Source: an uncultured Eubacteriales bacterium (GTDB taxonomy: Bacteria; Bacillota; Clostridia; Peptostreptococcales; Anaerovoracaceae). Taken from it: 64,000 nucleotides of DNA. The DNA lies in NCBI GenBank assembly GCA_910583765.1, contig CAJTYS010000012.1:24701-88700 (forward strand), given 5' to 3'. The notes under the pieces are model-generated. The model was given only the letters and a program-made list of their open reading frames with translations. It was not told the origin of the DNA and ran no database searches. Numbering within the stretch: position 1 is the first letter of the stretch; the number at the start of each line of letters is the position of its first letter. The position numbers were made by a program, and so were the translations under genes. Shown one piece after another: positions 60,430 to 64,000 of this stretch.

Positions 60430-61635
60430 ATGTATTGCGTAAGAAAAGTGACAGATGATTTATATTGGGTAGGCGCGAATGACCGCCGCTTGACGCTCTT
60501 TGAAAACATCCACCCCATTCCTCGGGGCGTTTCCTATAACTCCTATCTGCTGCTGGATGAAAAGACGGTCCTCTTTGACACTGTGGACTGGTCGGCGGGG
60601 CGGCAGTTCCTAGAAAACATTGAGCATGTGCTGAACGGGCGCAAGCTGGATTACTTGCTGATCAATCACATGGAGCCGGATCACGGCGCATCCATCGAGG
60701 AAGTGCTGCTGCGGTATCCGGAAGCCAAGGTGATCAGCACGGAAAAAGCCTTTATGCTGATGCACCAGTTCAACTTCAACGTGGATGGCCGTACCATTCA
60801 AGTTGCGGAAGGAGACACCTTCTCCTTTGGCAAGCACGAAGTGACCTTTGTTTCCGCGCCAATGGTCCACTGGCCGGAAGCCATGGTGACTTATGACCTG
60901 ACAAACGGCGTTCTCTTCGCAGCGGACGCGTTTGGGTCCTTTGGTTCTCTGGACGGCAGGCTGTTCAATGACGAAGTGAACTTTGACCGTGACTGGATCG
61001 ATGACGCAAGGCGTTATTATACCAATATCGTAGGCAAATATGGGCCGCATGTGCAGGCGCTGCTGAAAAAAGCCTCCACAGTGGATATCAAGATGATCTG
61101 CCCGCTCCACGGTCCGGTATGGCGCAATGACTTCGCTTATTTCATCGACAAATATGACAAGTGGAGCCGCTACGAACCGGAAGAAAAGGGCGTGCTCATC
61201 GTCTATGCGTCCATGTACGGAAACACGGAAAGCGCGGTCAACGCACTGGCCACAAAGCTGGCGGAACGGGGCATGACCAACATCGCCATGTACGATGTGT
61301 CCAAGACCCATGTTTCTCAGTTGATCTCGGAAACCTTTAGGCTGAGCCATCTGGTGCTGGCTTCTGTGACTTACAATCTGGGGATCTATCCGCCGATGCA
61401 CAATTTCCTTATGGATATGAAAGCGCTCCATGTGCAGAATCGTACTGTGGCTGTTATGGAAAGCGGCTCCTGGGCGCCGAAGTCCGGTTCCCTGATGACC
61501 GAATTCCTGGACGAAGAACTGAAGACCATGACTGTGCTCAACGAGCAGGTGTCGGTGCTGTCCTCCATGAATGAGAGCAGCGCTCTGGAAATGGACCAGA
61601 TGGTAGAAGGAATTTTGGAATCCATGAACGATTGA
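60430..61635 (+). CDS. Flavodiiron protein (FprA-type A flavoprotein)
   Basis: 401 residues. Metallo-beta-lactamase-like di-iron domain with H80-x-E82-x-D84-H85 (INHMEPDHGAS), MVHWPEAMVTYD and LHGPVWR ligands, then a flavodoxin domain from about 255 (VLIVYASMYGNTESAVNALA). Reduces O2 to water (or NO) with electrons from rubredoxin, here very likely the rubredoxin domain of the previous protein, 8-11 nt upstream. AAGGAGG precedes two successive ATGs (60427, 60430); the second has better spacing. Confidence 0.94.
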   Translation: MYCVRKVTDDLYWVGANDRRLTLFENIHPIPRGVSYNSYLLLDEKTVLFDTVDWSAGRQFLENIEHVLNGRKLDYLLINHMEPDHGASIEEVLLRYPEAKVISTEKAFMLMHQFNFNVDGRTIQVAEGDTFSFGKHEVTFVSAPMVHWPEAMVTYDLTNGVLFAADAFGSFGSLDGRLFNDEVNFDRDWIDDARRYYTNIVGKYGPHVQALLKKASTVDIKMICPLHGPVWRNDFAYFIDKYDKWSRYEPEEKGVLIVYASMYGNTESAVNALATKLAERGMTNIAMYDVSKTHVSQLISETFRLSHLVLASVTYNLGIYPPMHNFLMDMKALHVQNRTVAVMESGSWAPKSGSLMTEFLDEELKTMTVLNEQVSVLSSMNESSALEMDQMVEGILESMND

Positions 61636-61961
61636 TAGGTCGGGTTCTGTAAACTTGTAAATCAGGCGATTGAAAACATACAAAGGCTGCCAGTAAGTGA
61701 TGAACTGCTGGCGGTCTTTTGCTGTCAGCGGGGCGCGTTTCCCTTTGTTGGTGTTTCTAAGAGTCATTCATTCGACTTATGGCTCGGGGCGTTGGTGTTT
61801 TCGCATTAGCCAAAGCCAGAGGAATTTTTGATGAATGACCGAAATATGAACACAGGAAATGAAAAACGTGGTAAAATAGGGAAACAGCAATAGGCAAGAG
61901 CGGCAGTCTTAAATCAGAAATTAAGAACCCGTTTCCTGCCGCACCGAAAGGGGAATGAACA
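61636..61961. other. Intergenic region with a weak terminator
   Basis: GCCAG (61689) pairs with CTGGC (61708), with further pairing inside, followed by GGTCTTTT: probable terminator of the flavodiiron gene. No gene recognised in the remaining ~240 nt; TAAAAT at about 61871 may be the -10 of the next gene. Confidence 0.4.
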
Positions 61962-63125
61962 ATGAGAACGTATTTATCAAAAACACCCATCCGCGCCCTG
62001 GCCTTCACGGTGATCTTCGCTATGGTGGCCGGTCTGTTGCCTGCCATCCCGCAGGAAGCTTCGGCAGCCACGGCAAGTTTACAGGCACCACGAACCGCAG
62101 GTGATGGGACCGTGACCTGGGACTGCGTATGGTTCGGTCATTACCCGCAGAGTTCTGATGGAAATGGCGGCTACAAGAATGAAAAGGTCAAATGGCGGAT
62201 CCTTTCTATCAATGGGGACGAAGCACTGCTCCTTGCAGACAAGAACCTAGACTGCAAACGGTACCACGAGACCTATACCAACGTCACCTGGGAGAATTCC
62301 ACCATCAGAAGCTGGCTCAACAACGGTTTCATCAACAAGGCCTTTACCGCAAGGGAGCGGGATGCCATCAAGCGGAAAACCATCCGGAACTCCAATAACC
62401 CAGAATATGGGACGAAGGGTGGCAATGACACTGCGGACAAAGTGTTTCTCCTGTCCATAGAAGAAGCTGCGAAACCGGCATATGGATTCCCAAGCGAGTA
62501 CAGTGTATATTCCAAAACCAGAAGAGCAGTGAACACGGAATACGCCAAATCCCAGGGAGCATGGACAAGCACATCCGCGGAATACAAAGGTGGCGGCGGT
62601 TGGTGGCTGCGGTCGCCTGGCAGCCATTCTGGTTTGGCCGCGGAGGTGTCTTACTTTGGATCCGTCTATCACTACGGCTTTCTTGTGGGCAGTGATTACT
62701 ACGCCGTTCGTCCTGCTTTGTCCTTGGACTTAAAATCTAGCCTCTGGTCGCCTGCTGGGATGGTTTCAAGTGAAGGAAAGGTAGAGGAAATAGGAGATGA
62801 TCAAGGCAGCAAAGGAAATCTGGCGGCAGCAAAGCCAAAGAAAGTGACCCTGAGCAAGGTGAAATCCGCCAAGCGCGGAACTTTAAAGCTGACCTGGAAG
62901 CGTGACAAAAAAGCTACCGGCTATCAAGCGATCGTGGCGACAGACAAGAAATTCAAAAAGAGCAAAAAGTCAGCTTTTATCCCGAAAAACAAAACCGTCA
63001 CCAAGACTTTCACCAAGCTGAAACAAAAGAAGACATACTTTGCCAAGGTACGGGCCTATAAAAAGATAGGAAAAACAAAGGTTTATGGCGCTTATAGTAA
63101 GGTGAAGAAAGGGAAAGTGAAGTAA
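61962..63125 (+). CDS. Secreted DUF6273-like surface protein with Fn3-like end
   Basis: 387 residues. Signal peptide to about residue 40 (AMVAGLLPAIPQEASAA). Central domain about 48-265 matches the DUF6273/C-type-lectin-like pattern: VWFGHYPQSS, VKWRILS, NVTWENSTIRSWLNNGF, GGGGWWLRSPGSHSGLA, YAVRPALSLDL. C-terminal ~100 residues, lysine-rich, look like a fibronectin type III repeat (LKLTWKRDKKATGYQAIVA). No LPxTG anchor. AAAGGGG precedes the ATG. Likely extracellular binding or adhesion protein. Confidence 0.82.
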   Translation: MRTYLSKTPIRALAFTVIFAMVAGLLPAIPQEASAATASLQAPRTAGDGTVTWDCVWFGHYPQSSDGNGGYKNEKVKWRILSINGDEALLLADKNLDCKRYHETYTNVTWENSTIRSWLNNGFINKAFTARERDAIKRKTIRNSNNPEYGTKGGNDTADKVFLLSIEEAAKPAYGFPSEYSVYSKTRRAVNTEYAKSQGAWTSTSAEYKGGGGWWLRSPGSHSGLAAEVSYFGSVYHYGFLVGSDYYAVRPALSLDLKSSLWSPAGMVSSEGKVEEIGDDQGSKGNLAAAKPKKVTLSKVKSAKRGTLKLTWKRDKKATGYQAIVATDKKFKKSKKSAFIPKNKTVTKTFTKLKQKKTYFAKVRAYKKIGKTKVYGAYSKVKKGKVK

Positions 63126-63447
63126 CAGTTCCAAATTTGATATGCAGCGCAATTGAGAAAAAAGAAATGGGGAGCGCTCTTAAAGTCTTGGACTGATCAA
63201 GAATCAAGCCAGGGCCTTAGGGTGATCCCTTTTTGGCTGTTTGATTTCCATAGGGAAGCGATACGGCGGCCTCCACTTTTGGTACTGTATAATGAAAGCA
63301 TTGTGCGTAAGTTGGGCCAATGGTATAATGGTGAGAAAGGATAGGTAGGCGAATTCAAGTTTATAGCTCGCAGCTTAAAAGAGAAAAATCACATCATAAT
63401 CATCAATTCAAATCATCAGCGATAGGATTGATGATGATGGCTGAAGT
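63126..63447. other. Intergenic region, short inverted repeat only
   Basis: No supported gene. ATCATCAAT (63399) and ATTGATGAT (63427) form a 9-bp inverted repeat of unknown meaning. Confidence 0.35.
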
Positions 63448-63477
63448 ATAAAAGGCCGGACATTCATGCCGCGGCCT
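63448..63477 (-). terminator. Terminator behind the nuclease-tail fragment
   Basis: Minus strand AGGCCG-loop-CGGCCT followed by TTTA; 15 nt after the stop at 63492. Confidence 0.55.
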
Positions 63478-63491
63478 GTTCTTTGGATGGT

Positions 63492-63695
63492 TTAGTCATT
63501 CCAGTATTGCTCCATGTAAACGCTGATATCTTTTGGTTCTAATTGATACTTTCCGGCCACTTTGCTAGCCGTGTCTTCCCGCGTCATAGCCAGTTCCTGG
63601 CAGAGCTCGATCATTTTCCGGATGCCCTGCTCCCGCTCTTCTGTCTGACCTTCGACCTTGCCTTCGGCTCGGGCCTCCTGCCGATCCTGTTTCAT
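63492..63695 (-). pseudogene. C-terminal fragment of an Rpn-type PD-(D/E)XK nuclease
   Basis: 67 codons: a charged EARAEGKVEGQTEEREQGI linker, then IRKMIELCQELAMTREDT and YQLEPKDISVYMEQYW, the usual tail of Rpn/transposase-like nucleases of gut Clostridia. The catalytic domain is absent and no frame upstream supplies it, so this is a remnant of a mobile nuclease gene. Confidence 0.7.
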
Positions 63696-63827
63696 AGGTG
63701 GGGTTTGTTGCTATCTCCTACATAATAAAAAACGCAGAAGCCCGTGACACGCAGCGATAAAATACGAAAAATGATCTGGTGTCATGATCGCAATGAAATT
63801 TGTTGAAGCTGAGTAAGTGAAAGAATA

Positions 63828-63857
63828 TTGTCATGTGATTCTAGGGTGTGCTAGAAT
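63828..63857 (+). promoter_or_regulatory. Promoter of the DUF3267-like gene
   Basis: TTGTCA (63828), 18-nt spacer, TAGAAT (63852-63857), 36 nt before the start codon. Confidence 0.45.
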
Positions 63858-63892
63858 GTAGAAAAACAAATCGTGATTTGGAGGAATGAAGT

Positions 63893-64000
63893 ATGGAGAA
63901 AGACAAAAGAAAGTTAACAGAAAAAGAATTGAAACGTAAAGCTTGCTTTGAAAAATTCAATTCTGAAATGCAGCAAAAAGGATATAAAACAAAGAATATA
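63893..64000 (+). CDS. Start of a DUF3267-like membrane protein (3' end outside window)
   Basis: 36 codons are visible, starting MEKDKRKLTEKELKRKACFE after GGAGG at 6 nt. The KLTEKELKRKxxFExxxxEMxxxGYKxKN pattern is the typical opening of DUF3267 proteins, zinc-peptidase-like membrane proteins of Bacillota. Judged on the N-terminus only. Confidence 0.5.
   Translation, partial: MEKDKRKLTEKELKRKACFEKFNSEMQQKGYKTKNI

Noticed and set aside
61962..63125. Diversity-generating retroelement target
   Set aside because: The DUF6273/lectin-like end resembles such targets, but no reverse transcriptase or template repeat is in the window.

Overview
The window looks like chromosome of an anaerobic, amino-acid-fermenting member of the Bacillota (class Clostridia, possibly near Anaerovoracaceae; the family is inference). 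Support: strong AAAGGAGG-type ribosome binding sites, an acyl-CoA dehydrogenase/ETF/rubredoxin fusion followed by a flavodiiron protein, an AGCS amino-acid symporter, two PepV-type dipeptidases, anaerobic thiazole synthesis by ThiH, and late cobalamin assembly. I saw no rRNA, tRNA or CRISPR array.

Layout. 1-3.5 kb: compact forward operon (end of a branched-chain amino-acid binding protein, NifU-like Fe-S protein, CapA-like phosphoesterase, PepV). 3.5-5.6 kb: accessory patch with two copies of a 201-bp hairpin-ended repeat, three small membrane or secreted proteins and an ECF-type promoter. 5.7-12.3 kb: reverse operon of NCS1 permease, DUF917 (S-methyl-thiohydantoin desulfurase family), two hydantoin/Asp-Glu racemases and a second M20 dipeptidase, with a divergent PucR regulator; probably hydantoin-like compound use. 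12.5-17.7 kb: ECF sigma/anti-sigma pair, PadR regulator, candidate small RNA, tandem secreted SH3-like paralogs, HipA-like kinase. 17.8-21.4 kb: thiS-F-G-H-E with a leader attenuator. 21.5-21.8 kb: a compact cassette that looks like a type I toxin-antitoxin locus.

22-30 kb: NAD(P)HX epimerase, phosphohexomutase, AGCS symporter, small serine recombinase, MazG-LarE-HD operon, DMT exporter. 30.3-33.8 kb: cobalamin nucleotide-loop operon cobT-cobU-cobS-second cobU-like-cobC. 33.9-39.4 kb: AgrA/AgrC-like two-component system, a 462-residue unknown, a zinc-ribbon microprotein, a GH3 hexosaminidase and a small unknown. 39.4-42.5 kb: a two-gene ATPase plus PD-(D/E)XK-like nuclease module bracketed by a ~195-bp direct repeat of the birA 3' end and its terminator, next to intact birA. 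43.5-52.6 kb: Gram-positive-type Pel exopolysaccharide operon (small protein, galE, SDR-PelD fusion, PelE-like, DUF2194, PelF, PelG) with its own terminator.

52.8-64 kb: an acetolactate-synthase-family enzyme followed 3 nt later by a WYL-like/SF1 helicase/nuclease fusion; a Crp/Fnr regulator divergent from the dehydrogenase-rubredoxin fusion and its flavodiiron partner, probably an oxygen-detoxifying electron route; a secreted DUF6273-like protein; a degraded nuclease tail; and the start of a DUF3267-like gene.

Best candidates for something undescribed: the birA-bracketed ATPase/nuclease pair, the helicase-nuclease fusion, the type I toxin cassette, and the covarying 201-bp repeat.
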